A stretch of DNA of 64,000 nucleotides from contig NZ_JAUCGQ010000001.1 in assembly GCF_030362835.1 (NCBI RefSeq), positions 62,001 through 126,000 on the forward strand, written 5' to 3'. Shown here one piece after another: positions 43,206 through 52,776 of this stretch. Made by a program: the position numbers and the translations under genes. The notes below the pieces were generated by a model that saw nothing but the letters and a program-made list of their open reading frames with translations, was not told the DNA's origin and did no database searches. The number at the start of each line of letters is the position of its first letter. The stretch's first letter is position 1. The DNA comes from Cellulomonas alba (GTDB lineage Bacteria > Actinomycetota > Actinomycetes > Actinomycetales > Cellulomonadaceae).

Positions 43206-44036
43206 TCACTTCCCGACGGGCACCAGCGGGTTCTTCGACGACGGCGGCTTCGGCAGCGCCGGCTTGGTGGTCGGCGCCGGCGTGGGAGCCGTCACCGCGA
43301 CGCTCGCCAGCTCCGGGTTCAGCACGTAGGTGAAGCCGGAGATCTCCAGCTCCTGGTCACCCTCGTGCGTCGCCGGCTTGCCGCTCACGGCCGCCGCGTC
43401 CTTCTGCGCCGTCCCGGTCAGCCCGCTGACGAGGAACAGGCGATCGGTGCCGCGCTGCACGTCGTGCAGGAACGCGACGGTGTCGGCGTACTTGCCGAGC
43501 ACCGTCACCGAGAACGGGATCGCGACGAAGCCGTCCGGAACGGTGGCCGTCTTGCTACCCGTGCCCGACGCGCCCGCCGAGGCGGACGGCGTGGGCGTCG
43601 GCGACGGCGACGGCGTCGACGAGTCGCTCGAGCCGTCGGTGCTCGAGTCCGAGCTCGCCGTGGCGGGCTTGGGTGCGGGTGCCAGCTTGACCGTCTGCGG
43701 CGTGTCGGGCGCGATCGAGGTGATGACCACCGAGTGCGCGTCCGCGATCTTGTTGATCTGCAGGAAGTACGCCGACAGGTCCGCGTCGAGCGGGATCTGC
43801 TTCTGCAGCCCCGCGAGCTGCGCCTTGTACTCGGGCAGCTTGGTGAAGTCCGCCTTGAGCTTGGTGACCTTGAGCGTCAGCAGGTCGTTCTGCTGGCGGG
43901 TCTGGTCCGCCTGGCTGCGGACGTCGGCGGCCGAGGCGAGCGTCGGCGAGACGAACAGGAACCAGGTCGCGACCGCGATGACGACGCCGACGAAGACCGT
44001 GCCGCCGATCCAGGTGCTGCGCTTGGCGCCCGTCAT
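43206..44036 (-). CDS. pilO: Type IV pilus inner-membrane assembly protein PilO
   Basis: A 276-residue protein with one N-terminal membrane helix (residues 9-30), a coiled-coil-prone region (about 35-80) and a ferredoxin-like periplasmic-type domain, the PilO layout. Two Ser/Thr/Pro-rich stretches are unusual: one inside the domain (about 125-160) and one at the C-terminus. PilM, PilN and PilO form the alignment platform linking the motor to the pilin pool. The ATG shares a base with the pilN stop (TGATG). Confidence 0.88.
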   Translation of the reverse strand: MTGAKRSTWIGGTVFVGVVIAVATWFLFVSPTLASAADVRSQADQTRQQNDLLTLKVTKLKADFTKLPEYKAQLAGLQKQIPLDADLSAYFLQINKIADAHSVVITSIAPDTPQTVKLAPAPKPATASSDSSTDGSSDSSTPSPSPTPTPSASAGASGTGSKTATVPDGFVAIPFSVTVLGKYADTVAFLHDVQRGTDRLFLVSGLTGTAQKDAAAVSGKPATHEGDQELEISGFTYVLNPELASVAVTAPTPAPTTKPALPKPPSSKNPLVPVGK

Positions 44037-44764
44037 CACTTCGTCCCCTTGGCGTCGGTCGTGACGTCGTAGTTGTGCGTGTACGTCGTCTTGAGCAGCT
44101 GGACGCTCGACGCGACGCTGTAGTAGTCGCCGTGGTCGTCGCCCGCGACCTGCGTCGCCGACACCCACGCGCCCGCGAAGCCGGGGACCGAGTTCAGCGC
44201 CTTGATCCACGCGGCGGTGTCCGGCACGGTGACCGTCCGGCCCGTGAACGAGATCGTGCCGACGCTCTGCGGCTGCAGCGGGTCCTCGACGCCGGCCTTC
44301 GCCGCCTCCATGGGCGTGTCACCCGTCACGGTCAGTGTGTCGATGCTGACGTCCTTGGGCAGGACGGCCGTGATCGCGCCGATGTAGGCCTGCCAGTCGA
44401 CGTCCGTGCCCATGCCGATCTGCCGGGCCAGCTCGGTGTTCCCGAGCGCGTTGAGCACCTTCGGGACGTCCGCGTACTTCTTCTGCTCGTTGAGGAGCCG
44501 GGTCGTGTCGTCCTGCGCGCTCTGGAAGTCGGAGTCGGCGCTGGACTTCTCGATCTTCGACCAGCCCACCACGCCGACGCAGAGCACCAGCGTCGCGGCG
44601 AGCGCCATGACGAGGTAGCGCTTCGTCTGCTGCAGCCCGCGCGCGGCGCGCACCTCGGGAGGCAGCAGGTTGACCTGCGGCAGGCCGCCGGTGAGGACGC
44701 TCGACCCGCCGGCCTTGCCCTTGGGCTTGAGCGCGAGCTTCGGACGTTCCAGCAACGTGGTCAT
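44036..44764 (-). CDS. pilN: Type IV pilus inner-membrane assembly protein PilN
   Basis: A 242-residue bitopic protein. The cytosolic N-terminus contains LPQVNLLPPEVRAARGLQQT, the PilM-binding INLLP-type motif near residue 30, followed by a membrane helix (about 48-68), a coiled coil and a small domain. It overlaps pilM by 4 bp and pilO by one base, so the three subunits are coupled. Confidence 0.92.
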   Translation of the reverse strand: MTTLLERPKLALKPKGKAGGSSVLTGGLPQVNLLPPEVRAARGLQQTKRYLVMALAATLVLCVGVVGWSKIEKSSADSDFQSAQDDTTRLLNEQKKYADVPKVLNALGNTELARQIGMGTDVDWQAYIGAITAVLPKDVSIDTLTVTGDTPMEAAKAGVEDPLQPQSVGTISFTGRTVTVPDTAAWIKALNSVPGFAGAWVSATQVAGDDHGDYYSVASSVQLLKTTYTHNYDVTTDAKGTK

Positions 44765-45825
44765 GCTGCGACTCCGTATGCCAGGCCCACGGGGAGGGCG
44801 ACGAACGACTCCTGGCCAGCGAGGCGCTCGCGCGGCGAGGCCTTGCCGGACCGCAGGCCGGCCAGCGGGTCACCGATCGTGACCGGGAGGCGGCTGGCGC
44901 TCGACAGGTACTGGCCGAGGCCGGGGAGGTGCGACCCTCCCCCGGTCAGCACGACCACGTCGATGCCCGCGCCCGGGTTGTTGCTCTGGTAGTAGACGAA
45001 CGTGTTGCGCACGGACTCCACGAGGGTCCGCACGACGTTCGCGATCGCGTCCGCCGCGTCCTTGCGGTGCTCGCCCACCGCGTAGCCGATGCCGATCTCG
45101 CGCTTGACCGCCTCGGCCTCCGGGCCGGACGCGCCGAGCGCGGTCGCGACCGCATTGGTGACGTTCTGCCCGCCGGTCGGCAGCGCGCGGACGAGGCGGG
45201 GCTGGCCCTGCGCGGCCACGACGACGGTCGTGATCGAGGCGCCGATGTCGACGAACGCCGCGGTCCCGCGCGCGAGGTCGCCGCGAGCCAGCGACCGCAG
45301 GAGCGCGAACGCGTTGAGGTCGACCATCGTGGGCCGCAGGCCGGCGCCCTCGACGGCGATGACGTTGGAGTTCACGGTGTCCCGCTGGGCGGCCACGAGC
45401 ATGCCGTGGACCATGCGGCCCTGCGGCCCGTCGTACTCGGACGTCGGGTAGAAGTCGAGCAGCGCGTCGTCGGTCGACATCGGCAGCAGCTCGGTGACCT
45501 GGAACGGCAGCGACTCCTTGAGCTGCGCCAGCGGCATCCACGGCAGGTCGAGCTCGCGCACGATCACGCGCTGGTTGCCGACGCCGATCACCACGTCCTT
45601 CGTCTCGAACTTGGCCTGCGCCCACAGCGTGCGCAGCGCGGTCGAGACGTTCTCGGGCTGGACGACCTCGCCGTCACGCACCGCGCCGATCGGCAGCGGC
45701 ACCGAGCCGAAGCGGACGAGCGTCGGCGGGTTCTTGCCGGACGGACCGCCGCTCCCGAACTCCAGCTCGGCGGCTCGGACACCGGACGAGCCGATGTCGA
45801 GTCCGATGACACGTGTGGTGGCCAC
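44761..45825 (-). CDS. pilM: Type IV pilus assembly ATPase-like protein PilM
   Basis: A 354-residue cytosolic actin-like protein that binds the PilN tail. It starts TTRVIGLDIGSSGVRAAELE, with further nucleotide-binding segments TAAFVDIGASITTVVVAAQG near residue 190 and VVLTGGGSHLPGLGQYLSSA near 290. It is the first gene of pilM-pilN-pilO and has its own FliA-like promoter upstream. Confidence 0.94.
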   Translation of the reverse strand: MATTRVIGLDIGSSGVRAAELEFGSGGPSGKNPPTLVRFGSVPLPIGAVRDGEVVQPENVSTALRTLWAQAKFETKDVVIGVGNQRVIVRELDLPWMPLAQLKESLPFQVTELLPMSTDDALLDFYPTSEYDGPQGRMVHGMLVAAQRDTVNSNVIAVEGAGLRPTMVDLNAFALLRSLARGDLARGTAAFVDIGASITTVVVAAQGQPRLVRALPTGGQNVTNAVATALGASGPEAEAVKREIGIGYAVGEHRKDAADAIANVVRTLVESVRNTFVYYQSNNPGAGIDVVVLTGGGSHLPGLGQYLSSASRLPVTIGDPLAGLRSGKASPRERLAGQESFVALPVGLAYGVAA

Positions 45826-45865
45826 GAGGATCCTTCCGACGGCAGGGCGGTCGTATGTTCGTCCT

Positions 45866-45892
45866 ATCGGGCGTACGCACGTCCGACTTGAG
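45866..45892 (-). promoter_or_regulatory. FliA/WhiG-like promoter of pilM-pilN-pilO
   Basis: Minus strand: CTCAAG (45887-45892, in CTCAAGTCGG), 16 bp, then CCGAT (in GCCCGATAGG), ending about 40 bp before the pilM ATG. The same element precedes pilB, pilT and pilA. The pattern matches the FliA/WhiG consensus TAAA-N15-GCCGATAA. Confidence 0.7.
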
Positions 45893-45919
45893 GGCTAACG
45901 GCAGGGTTGCCGCACGGGA

Positions 45920-46705
45920 TCAGAGGACCCCGACGTACCAGTCCCACAGAGGCTGACCGGCGACGATGCCCGCGGCGGCGCCCAGCAGCATCCAGGGGCC
46001 GAACGGGATGCCGCTCTTGCGGCCCGCGCGTCCGGCGATCATCAGCGCGACCGCGTAGATGCCGCCGAGCAGGAACGCCGCGAACCAGCCGACGAAGAGC
46101 GCGCCCCAGCCCCACCAGCCGAGGTACAGGCCGAGGACGCCGGCGAGCTTGACGTCGCCGAAGCCCATGCCCGACGGGTACACGACGAACGCGATGCCGT
46201 AGACGAGGAGCAGCGCGACGGCGCCGACGAGGGCGCGGACAATCGCGTCCCAGTGCGCGACGCCACCGGGGTTCCACGACCCGAGCGCGAGGAGCACGAG
46301 CGACACCGGGTACGCGGGCAGCACGATCGCGTTCGGCAGCCGGTGCGTGTCGATGTCGATCAGCGCGAGCGCGACGCTGATCGCCGCGAGGTAGAGCATC
46401 GCCGGGAGCACCCAGTGCGGTCCGACGAACCACGCGGTCGCGGCGAACAGCACGCCCGTGCCGGCCTCGACGAGCGGGTACCGCACCGAGATCGGGTTGC
46501 CGCAGTCGCGGCACTTCCCGCGCAGCAGCAGCCACGACAGGACCGGGACGTTGTCGCGCGCGCGGATGGCGTGCCCGCACCGCGGGCACGCGCTCGGCGG
46601 GTGTGCCACGGACTCGCCGCGCGGCACGCGCCAGATCACGACGTTGAGGAACGAGCCGATCGCGAGGCCGAACAGCGTCGCCGCGGCGACGTAGAGGCCC
46701 GTCAC
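45920..46705 (-). CDS. pilD: Prepilin peptidase / N-methyltransferase (A24 family)
   Basis: A 261-residue membrane protein that cleaves class III prepilin leaders and methylates the new N-terminus. It shows FLNVVIWRVPRGESVAHPPS at the N-terminus, two zinc-binding CxxC pairs (CPRCG, CRDCG), and the catalytic aspartates in ALIDIDTHRLPN near residue 120 and in GMGFGDVKLAGVLG near 195. It has about eight membrane helices. GTG 46703-46705 overlaps the PilX-like gene stop by 4 bp, so it ends the second minor-pilin unit. Confidence 0.96.
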   Translation of the reverse strand: MTGLYVAAATLFGLAIGSFLNVVIWRVPRGESVAHPPSACPRCGHAIRARDNVPVLSWLLLRGKCRDCGNPISVRYPLVEAGTGVLFAATAWFVGPHWVLPAMLYLAAISVALALIDIDTHRLPNAIVLPAYPVSLVLLALGSWNPGGVAHWDAIVRALVGAVALLLVYGIAFVVYPSGMGFGDVKLAGVLGLYLGWWGWGALFVGWFAAFLLGGIYAVALMIAGRAGRKSGIPFGPWMLLGAAAGIVAGQPLWDWYVGVL

Positions 46706-48339
46706 GGGTTTCTGACCTCGCGCTTGTACACGACGTCGACCCGGTAGACCGCGGACGACGTGGGCGTCGAGTTGGACAGGTCGACGCCGGGGATGCCGAT
46801 CGGCACGTAGTCGACGTGAAGGCTGTTCTGGAGCACGACCGTCCGTCCGTAGATCTGTCCGTAGAAGTCGACCGTGTTGCTGATGTTCACGTCGCACGGC
46901 GAGTAGAAGAACGTCGTCACCGGGGTCGCGAGCTTGGAGTCGGCCGCGAGCGAGATGTTGCCGGACGGGCTCGCGCACGTCGAGGTGCCGTTCAGCGTGC
47001 CGTCGGCGTCCGGGACGATGATCCAGAGCTTGTGCGCCTGCCCGTCGGCCGAGAGGACCGTCCAGCTGTTGGTCCCGACGAACGAGTTCGCGAAGATCAC
47101 GAGGTCCGAGCGGAGCTTGACCGTGACGTTCGGGCCCCACTGCAACGTCGCGCACGCGCGGGTGTCGAACAGGGTCGGGACGGTCGGCGAGATCAGCGGG
47201 CCGTTGAGGCTGTAGTTGTCGCCCGCGAGGCTGCACTGGTTGTTGGTCGTGTCGCGCGCGGTGCTCCACGTCGGCGAGTTGTTGCCCCAGCCCTTGGTCG
47301 CGTCCGGGTTGCCCGCGTTCGCGGCGACCCACTGGCGGTACGCCAGCCGCCGGTCGCCCGACGCCGCGAAGCCGGCCCAGTCGGCGGGCTTGTACTCGAC
47401 CTCCGGCAACCCGCGCTTGGTGTACTGCGGCAGCGCGCTGACGCCGATGCCGGTGCGCCGGGTGCCGCCGACGATCAGCGAGCCCGAGCCGGGCGTGGTC
47501 AGCGTGCCCGCGACGAGGAGGTCGCCGCCGTACGACGAGCCGAGCGCGAGCTTCGCGTCGCCGGCCACGTACGTGTTGCCGATGACCGTCTGGCCGCCGC
47601 CCGTCCGCGGAGCGTTGACGAGCATGCCCTTCGCCCACAGGTCCTTGGTGACCTGGCAGGCGTTGTCGAGCGTGGCCTTGCCCTGGACGACCACGAGGCT
47701 CGCGTCGATCGTCGCGTTGGAGTTGCAGCCGAAGTCCCCGCTGTCGATCCACATGATCGCGGCGGTCGACGGGTCGTAGGACTTGAGCTGGAAGCTGTTC
47801 GTGGCCGAGGTGCCGTTCGCCGAGAAGATCGCCGCGCCCGCGCCCTGGTTGACGATCGGCTTGAGGTTCACCTTGGCCTGGACCGTGCGCCGGGTGCCCC
47901 CGCCGAGCTCGGTGTTGCTGCCCGCCGCCTGCGACGTCCCGGTGATGACGGCGGTGGCGATCGCACCGGTGACGGTGCCGGCGGCGCACGGGAGCGCCGC
48001 CCCGGTCTTGTCGTAGTACGTGATGGTCGCGCTCACCTTGGTGATGGACGGCGCCGAGCCGCTCGTCGCCGTGCCGGACGCGGGCCAGCGGCACGGCGTG
48101 CCTGCCTGCAGCTGCGCGTAGACCTGGTCCACGGCGCCCTCGGCGCTGTGCACCTCCGACGTGCGAGCGCGGTCCGCGCCCGAGGCGTTCGCCTCCTCGA
48201 TCGCACTGGCGACGATGAGCGACGCGAGCGCGATGCCGATGAGCGCGACGGCCATGGCGGCGACGAGCGCACTCCCCCGCTCGGGGTCCTGCTCCGCGAG
48301 CCTCCGGCGCAGTGCGAGCACGGTTCCTCCTCGACTCAT
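46702..48339 (-). CDS. PilX-like pilus-associated protein, second trio
   Basis: A 545-residue protein with an N-terminal membrane helix (about residues 22-46) preceded by RRRLAEQDPERGSALVAAMA. The Gly-Ser-Ala-Leu start of the helix looks like a prepilin but lacks the Glu at position 5, as in PilX/GspK-type minor pilins. The large remainder is Ser/Thr/Gly-rich with several Cys residues and beta-rich patterns (TSATNSFQLKSYDPSTAAIM, VNISNTVDFYGQIYGRTVVL). It shares layout with the protein at 50932-52776. Probable minor pilin or tip component. Confidence 0.72.
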   Translation of the reverse strand: MSRGGTVLALRRRLAEQDPERGSALVAAMAVALIGIALASLIVASAIEEANASGADRARTSEVHSAEGAVDQVYAQLQAGTPCRWPASGTATSGSAPSITKVSATITYYDKTGAALPCAAGTVTGAIATAVITGTSQAAGSNTELGGGTRRTVQAKVNLKPIVNQGAGAAIFSANGTSATNSFQLKSYDPSTAAIMWIDSGDFGCNSNATIDASLVVVQGKATLDNACQVTKDLWAKGMLVNAPRTGGGQTVIGNTYVAGDAKLALGSSYGGDLLVAGTLTTPGSGSLIVGGTRRTGIGVSALPQYTKRGLPEVEYKPADWAGFAASGDRRLAYRQWVAANAGNPDATKGWGNNSPTWSTARDTTNNQCSLAGDNYSLNGPLISPTVPTLFDTRACATLQWGPNVTVKLRSDLVIFANSFVGTNSWTVLSADGQAHKLWIIVPDADGTLNGTSTCASPSGNISLAADSKLATPVTTFFYSPCDVNISNTVDFYGQIYGRTVVLQNSLHVDYVPIGIPGVDLSNSTPTSSAVYRVDVVYKREVRNP

Positions 48340-49004
48340 GGGTTCGGCACGTCCGCGCAGCTGTCCGCGGGGTAGCCGTAGATCGTGTTCCGCCCGGTCA
48401 GGACGGACGAGATGGTGGCCGGCTTGGACGACGCGCGCTGGGCGGGGTCCTTCACCTGGAACGTGACGGTGACGGTCTGGCCCTTCGCCGGGTCGGTCTG
48501 CAGGAAGGGCGGCCAGGTCGCAGGGTCGCCGAGGTTCACGGCCTTGGCGGGCGCCACGATGTTGCGGGCGACGACGGCCCACGGCTCGACGCCGCCGGTC
48601 GAGGCCCACTGGGGCTTCCACGACCGGTACTCGAGCAGGCCGTACGGCGACCCGGTCGGGAACCGGACGCGCCACTGGACGCACTGGTAGACGCCGTCGG
48701 TCTGCGTGTAGACCCGCAGCGAGTACGACGCCGGCACTCCCGAGTCGGCCGAGCTCTCCGACGCGGGGTTCGAGATGACGTTGCCCGACCGCACCTGCCG
48801 GTCGATCTGCATCAGGCCCAGCTGGACCTGGTCGACCGCTCGCGTGCGCGCCAGGTTGTCCTTCGTCTGGAGGCTGATGGTGATCAGGACCGAGAACACG
48901 ATCACCAGAAGACCGGCGAACAGCGACATCGCGACGATGAGCTCGACGAGCGTCCAGCCGCTCTCGCCCGCGGGCCTGCGCCGGCGCGCCCACGCCTCAC
49001 GCAC
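48336..49004 (-). CDS. Minor prepilin, PilW/PulJ-like, second trio
   Basis: A 222-residue prepilin. The class III leader ends at SGWTLVELIVAMSLFAGLLV, with Gly at the cleavage site, Trp at +1 in place of the usual Phe, and Glu at +5. The C-terminal region is a short beta-rich domain with a Cys pair (CVQW, SCAD). It overlaps the preceding prepilin gene by 8 bp and the PilX-like gene by 4 bp. The start GTG is at 49002-49004. Confidence 0.85.
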   Translation of the reverse strand: MREAWARRRRPAGESGWTLVELIVAMSLFAGLLVIVFSVLITISLQTKDNLARTRAVDQVQLGLMQIDRQVRSGNVISNPASESSADSGVPASYSLRVYTQTDGVYQCVQWRVRFPTGSPYGLLEYRSWKPQWASTGGVEPWAVVARNIVAPAKAVNLGDPATWPPFLQTDPAKGQTVTVTFQVKDPAQRASSKPATISSVLTGRNTIYGYPADSCADVPNP

Positions 49005-50760
49005 TGGGGGCCGCCTTGTACGACGCGCTCGCGTGCGTGCCGCCGACCACCGTCACCGACGTGAACGAGACGGGCTGCGAGCCCGAGGTCACCGTCCAGG
49101 TCGTCGAGACCGTGACCGTGCCGACCGCGGCGTCGATCGAGCAGTCGGCCGTCTTGCAGGCGGCCGGGTCGGGGTTCGAGGCGACCGTCGTGGCGGGCGT
49201 GACGGTCACGATCGCGTACGCGGTCACCGTGCTGCCGCTCCCCGACCACGTCGCCGTGCCCGAGGTGACGGTCGACGCGTCGGCGGGACCGATCGGGACA
49301 GCCTGGTACGTCGAGCCGTTCCACACCTGGAGCGTGCCCTGCCGCGTCGTGCTCGCCGCGGACGTGCGCTGGGACGTGCCCCGCTCGGTCACGATCGAGT
49401 CGCTGTAGCCGGAGAGCTTGACGAGACCGCCGCTGGGGCCCGTGCTCCCCCACCCCGCGGCACCGAAGGTCAGCGTGCCGACGGTCTGCTTGGCGGTCGC
49501 GGCGACGCAGCCGGCGCCGGAGATCGTCGCGCAGCCGGTCGCGGTGGTTCCGTTCGCGGTGAGGAAGCGCGCGCCGAGCGCCTGCTGCGTGCCTCCGCCC
49601 CCGTCCGCGTAGACGGTGAAGGTGGTGCCGCCGATCTTCATGGTCGCCGTCGTCCCGGTCCCGTCGTTCGAGCGGTTGAGCGCGCACGGCTGCGCCGCCG
49701 GTACGCCCGTGTCGCACGAGGTCGTCGTCGATGCCCGCGCGAGCGTGGACGTGCCCGTCGACGGCGCGACCAGGAGCTGCACACCACCGGACGACCAGCT
49801 GGTGCTGGTCGTCGCGCCGATCCGGCTGACGTCGGCGGGGTTCGTCGGCGGCGCGCCCGAGGCGCCGATGTCGTCGGACGCCGCGTTCGTCACCTGGTCC
49901 TGCCCGGTCGCGACCGACGCGATGCCGGGGTCGACGCTCGTGACGACCGCGCCGGCCTGCGACCCCGCCGCCTCGACGCGCGTGATCTGCTGCGACGTCA
50001 CGTCGGCGCCGACCGCGGTCCCGAGCAGCGACGCGGACGAGTAGCCGGTGCCGTCGATGATGGCGACGCCCGGGGTGGTCGCGCTCAGCGTCGTCCGTGG
50101 GCCCTGCGCCCCGGCGCCGCTCGAGGTGATCGCCTGGCAGGCGCCGAGGAAGGGCTGCGTCGACTCCGAACCGCAGTCGCCGTCCGGCGAGTACGCCTGC
50201 GAGCGCACGACGATCGCGTCGGACGAGCTCGAGGAGTTCTTGGCCCAGGTGGTGATGACGGTCAGCGTCAGGACCTGGTCGGCCGACACCGAGCCCGCGG
50301 TCACGTAGGCGCGGGACACGAACCGCGAGCCGGGTATCGCGGGGTCGACGTCCGTCGTCTTGTTCGTCCCGCCGGCACCCGACAGCGGGACCGCGGTGGT
50401 CGACTGGCTGCTGTCGGTCACGAGGGTCTCGTTGATCGACGGAGCCTTCGCCGGGTGCAGCTTGCCGGACGCGATGTTCGGGTCCCCGCCTGCCGCGGCC
50501 GCGAAGCCCGGGCTCAGGCCTTTGCTCAGGGTGGCCCACGGCAGCGCGCGGAGCTCCTCCATCACCTTGTTCGCGTAGGCGGTCGCCTGCGTCCGCTCAC
50601 GCGTCTGGGCGTTGGTGACGAGCGCCTTCGTCTGCACCACCATGAGCACGAGCAGCACGACGGTGATGACCGCCATCGCCGCCAGGAGCTCGACGAGAGT
50701 GAACCCCGATTCGTCGCCGCCCGGCCGGAGCCGACGGGAGGGCGAACCGCCTCGACGCAT
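48997..50760 (-). CDS. Large minor prepilin, PilV/PulI-like, second trio
   Basis: A 587-residue protein with the class III motif ESGFTLVELLAAMAVITVVL at residues 17-36. Beyond the helix, the bulk is Ser/Thr/Gly/Ala-rich and exposed, far longer than an ordinary pilin (about 150). The ATG at 50758-50760 follows GAGAGGGG. It is the first gene of the second trio; 171 bp without a gene separate it from the first trio. Confidence 0.82.
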   Translation of the reverse strand: MRRGGSPSRRLRPGGDESGFTLVELLAAMAVITVVLLVLMVVQTKALVTNAQTRERTQATAYANKVMEELRALPWATLSKGLSPGFAAAAGGDPNIASGKLHPAKAPSINETLVTDSSQSTTAVPLSGAGGTNKTTDVDPAIPGSRFVSRAYVTAGSVSADQVLTLTVITTWAKNSSSSSDAIVVRSQAYSPDGDCGSESTQPFLGACQAITSSGAGAQGPRTTLSATTPGVAIIDGTGYSSASLLGTAVGADVTSQQITRVEAAGSQAGAVVTSVDPGIASVATGQDQVTNAASDDIGASGAPPTNPADVSRIGATTSTSWSSGGVQLLVAPSTGTSTLARASTTTSCDTGVPAAQPCALNRSNDGTGTTATMKIGGTTFTVYADGGGGTQQALGARFLTANGTTATGCATISGAGCVAATAKQTVGTLTFGAAGWGSTGPSGGLVKLSGYSDSIVTERGTSQRTSAASTTRQGTLQVWNGSTYQAVPIGPADASTVTSGTATWSGSGSTVTAYAIVTVTPATTVASNPDPAACKTADCSIDAAVGTVTVSTTWTVTSGSQPVSFTSVTVVGGTHASASYKAAPSA

Positions 50761-50910
50761 GCCTCGACACCCCTCTCCGGCACGGCTCGAGCGCGCCGCG
50801 CACATGGGATGTCTCGGCAGGTCAGGCACCTGTCATGAGCCCGAACGGTCAACACACAGTCACGTTGCAGGAAACGGGCGTCCGATCACGGACAAACCAC
50901 CGCGATCCCC

Positions 50911-50926
50911 CGGGCGAACCCGCCCG
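50911..50926 (-). terminator. Short hairpin between the two minor-pilin trios
   Basis: CGGGCG (50911-50916) and CGCCCG (50921-50926) pair around a 4-nt loop, 5 bp after the stop of the first PilX-like gene. A second dyad, GTCCG/CGGAC (50880-50884 and 50889-50893), follows. The 171-bp gap has no CTCAAG element; TTGACC is a weak -35 candidate on the minus strand. Confidence 0.4.
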
Positions 50927-50931
50927 CCGTC

Positions 50932-52776
50932 TCAGTTCCTGAGCGACTGGGGGGTCCGCACCTCCCCGAAGTAGCGCTGCTTCCACTGGGCGGTGACCCA
51001 GTGCGGGAAGTACGGCGGGGACGAGTACACGAGCCGCTTGTCGTACACGTAGTTCTTCAGGTAGCCGGGACCGCTCGCACCGCTCTGGCCGACGATGCCG
51101 CGCCAGCGCTGGGCGATCGAGCCGTTGACCTGCAGCAGCCCGAGGTGGGAGCCCTTCGCGTACTGCTGCACGTAGAACGAGTGCTGCAGCGTCTGGATCG
51201 ACCCCATGATGTTCACGCCGGCGACCACGACGCCGCCCGTCGGGTCCGCGTAGTCGCGCGGCCAGCCGGACACGTCCGTGCCGACCTCGGTCGCCGAGGT
51301 GTTCCACTTGCACGTGCTCGACGGGCAGCCCGTGCTCGGACCGGTCACCTTCATCATCCACGGGTGGAAGATCTCGACGGAGTTCGTCGCGACGAGGCCG
51401 AGCATGTCCGAGCCGTTGAGGCCGCCGGCCAGCACCAGGTCGCCCGTCACGACGACGGACTGCGCCGACGCGAGCGACACGCGGCCCTTGACGACGCCCT
51501 CGACGTAGAGGTTGCCCTCCTGGCAGAACTTGTTCGTCTCGGTCATCGTCTGGTCGTAGGTGTACGAGTCGTTGTTGACCGTCGGCTTGCCCGCGGCCTT
51601 CGTCTTGGTGAACGTGCCGAGCGGCAGCGTCGCGCCCGTCGGGCCGCCGAGCTGGCCGGCGTCGCACTGCGTGTGTGCCAGGCCCGTGGCGTCGGCCGAG
51701 ACGTAGACGACCTCGTTGTTCGGCACCGGCACCGTCGTGCCGGCCGCAGAGCCGAGCGCGGGGAACGCGCCGCAGTTCGGGTCGGCGGTGTCGCCCGGGC
51801 CCCGGATCGAGAGCGGCGCCTTCCCGCCGCCGTTGAGCGAGCTGTTCCAGACGGTCATCGTGCCGTTCGCGTTGAACACGATCCGCGTCGACCCGTAGTA
51901 GTGGCACCCGGGGTCGTTGGCGAACTGCGCCGAGGTGTCGTCCAGGTACTGCGGCTTGGAGTAGTTGGGCTGCTTGCCGAAGTTCGCCGTGCTACCCGAT
52001 CGCAGGCAGCTGTTCCACGTCGACTTCGTCGCAGTGACCGAGTCGCACGGCGGGTTCGACGACGTGAACGCGCTCGTGAACGTCGCGCCGGACGACAGGA
52101 CGGCGTCGTTGGAGAACACCGGCCCGCTCAGCGTGTCACCGGTGACGAAGGTGATCTCCACGCACCCGCTGCGCCCCGCGTAGAAGTACTTGGCGCTCGA
52201 GTACCCCGCGCCGCCGCAGGATGCGGAGGGCGTCGTCGGGTAGGCCTGCTTGTTGGACGGGTCCGCCGACTCGAAGTCGGTGTAGTAGACGTAGTCGGTC
52301 GACGACCCCTTGCCGACGGTCGCCTGGATCGACCGGTACTCGCCGTTCGCGCGCCCGGTCACAGTGAGCACGACCGGGCCGCCGTTGACCGCGTCGGACG
52401 AGTCGAACGAGTAGTGGAAGTACGCCGCCTTGTCGCCGGTGACGCCGGGCCGGACGGGCTCCCAGCCGTTGGCCGTCGCCGCGTTCCAGCCGCACGCCGC
52501 GCCGCCGGCCTGGGCCGGGCCCTTGAGCGCCGCGTTGGTGCAGTCGGCCGTCTTCCAGTAGGTGTCGTTCGCGTTGAGGTGCGACACGAAGTCGTCGACC
52601 CCGGCCTGCGCCGCGGCCATGGCTGATCCGTGGTCGGCGTCGAAGCGCGCGAGCGTCGTCGACTGGCCCACGTACGCCAGAGCGGTCAGGGCCAGCATCG
52701 CGAGGATGAGCATCGTGCCGACCACGAAGACGAGGGCCATGCCCTCGTCGTCGCGGCGGCGCAGCAGGTGCCTCAT
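50932..52776 (-). CDS. PilX-like pilus-associated protein, first trio
   Basis: A 614-residue protein with an N-terminal membrane helix (about residues 12-38) after RHLLRRRDDEGMALVFVVGT. As in the other PilX-like protein there is a Gly before the helix but no Glu at +5. The rest contains many Tyr, Ser, Gly and Cys residues (for example TDYVYYTDFESADPSNKQAY) and several Cys pairs that suggest an exported, disulfide-bonded domain. It overlaps the upstream prepilin gene by 4 bp. Confidence 0.72.
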   Translation of the reverse strand: MRHLLRRRDDEGMALVFVVGTMLILAMLALTALAYVGQSTTLARFDADHGSAMAAAQAGVDDFVSHLNANDTYWKTADCTNAALKGPAQAGGAACGWNAATANGWEPVRPGVTGDKAAYFHYSFDSSDAVNGGPVVLTVTGRANGEYRSIQATVGKGSSTDYVYYTDFESADPSNKQAYPTTPSASCGGAGYSSAKYFYAGRSGCVEITFVTGDTLSGPVFSNDAVLSSGATFTSAFTSSNPPCDSVTATKSTWNSCLRSGSTANFGKQPNYSKPQYLDDTSAQFANDPGCHYYGSTRIVFNANGTMTVWNSSLNGGGKAPLSIRGPGDTADPNCGAFPALGSAAGTTVPVPNNEVVYVSADATGLAHTQCDAGQLGGPTGATLPLGTFTKTKAAGKPTVNNDSYTYDQTMTETNKFCQEGNLYVEGVVKGRVSLASAQSVVVTGDLVLAGGLNGSDMLGLVATNSVEIFHPWMMKVTGPSTGCPSSTCKWNTSATEVGTDVSGWPRDYADPTGGVVVAGVNIMGSIQTLQHSFYVQQYAKGSHLGLLQVNGSIAQRWRGIVGQSGASGPGYLKNYVYDKRLVYSSPPYFPHWVTAQWKQRYFGEVRTPQSLRN

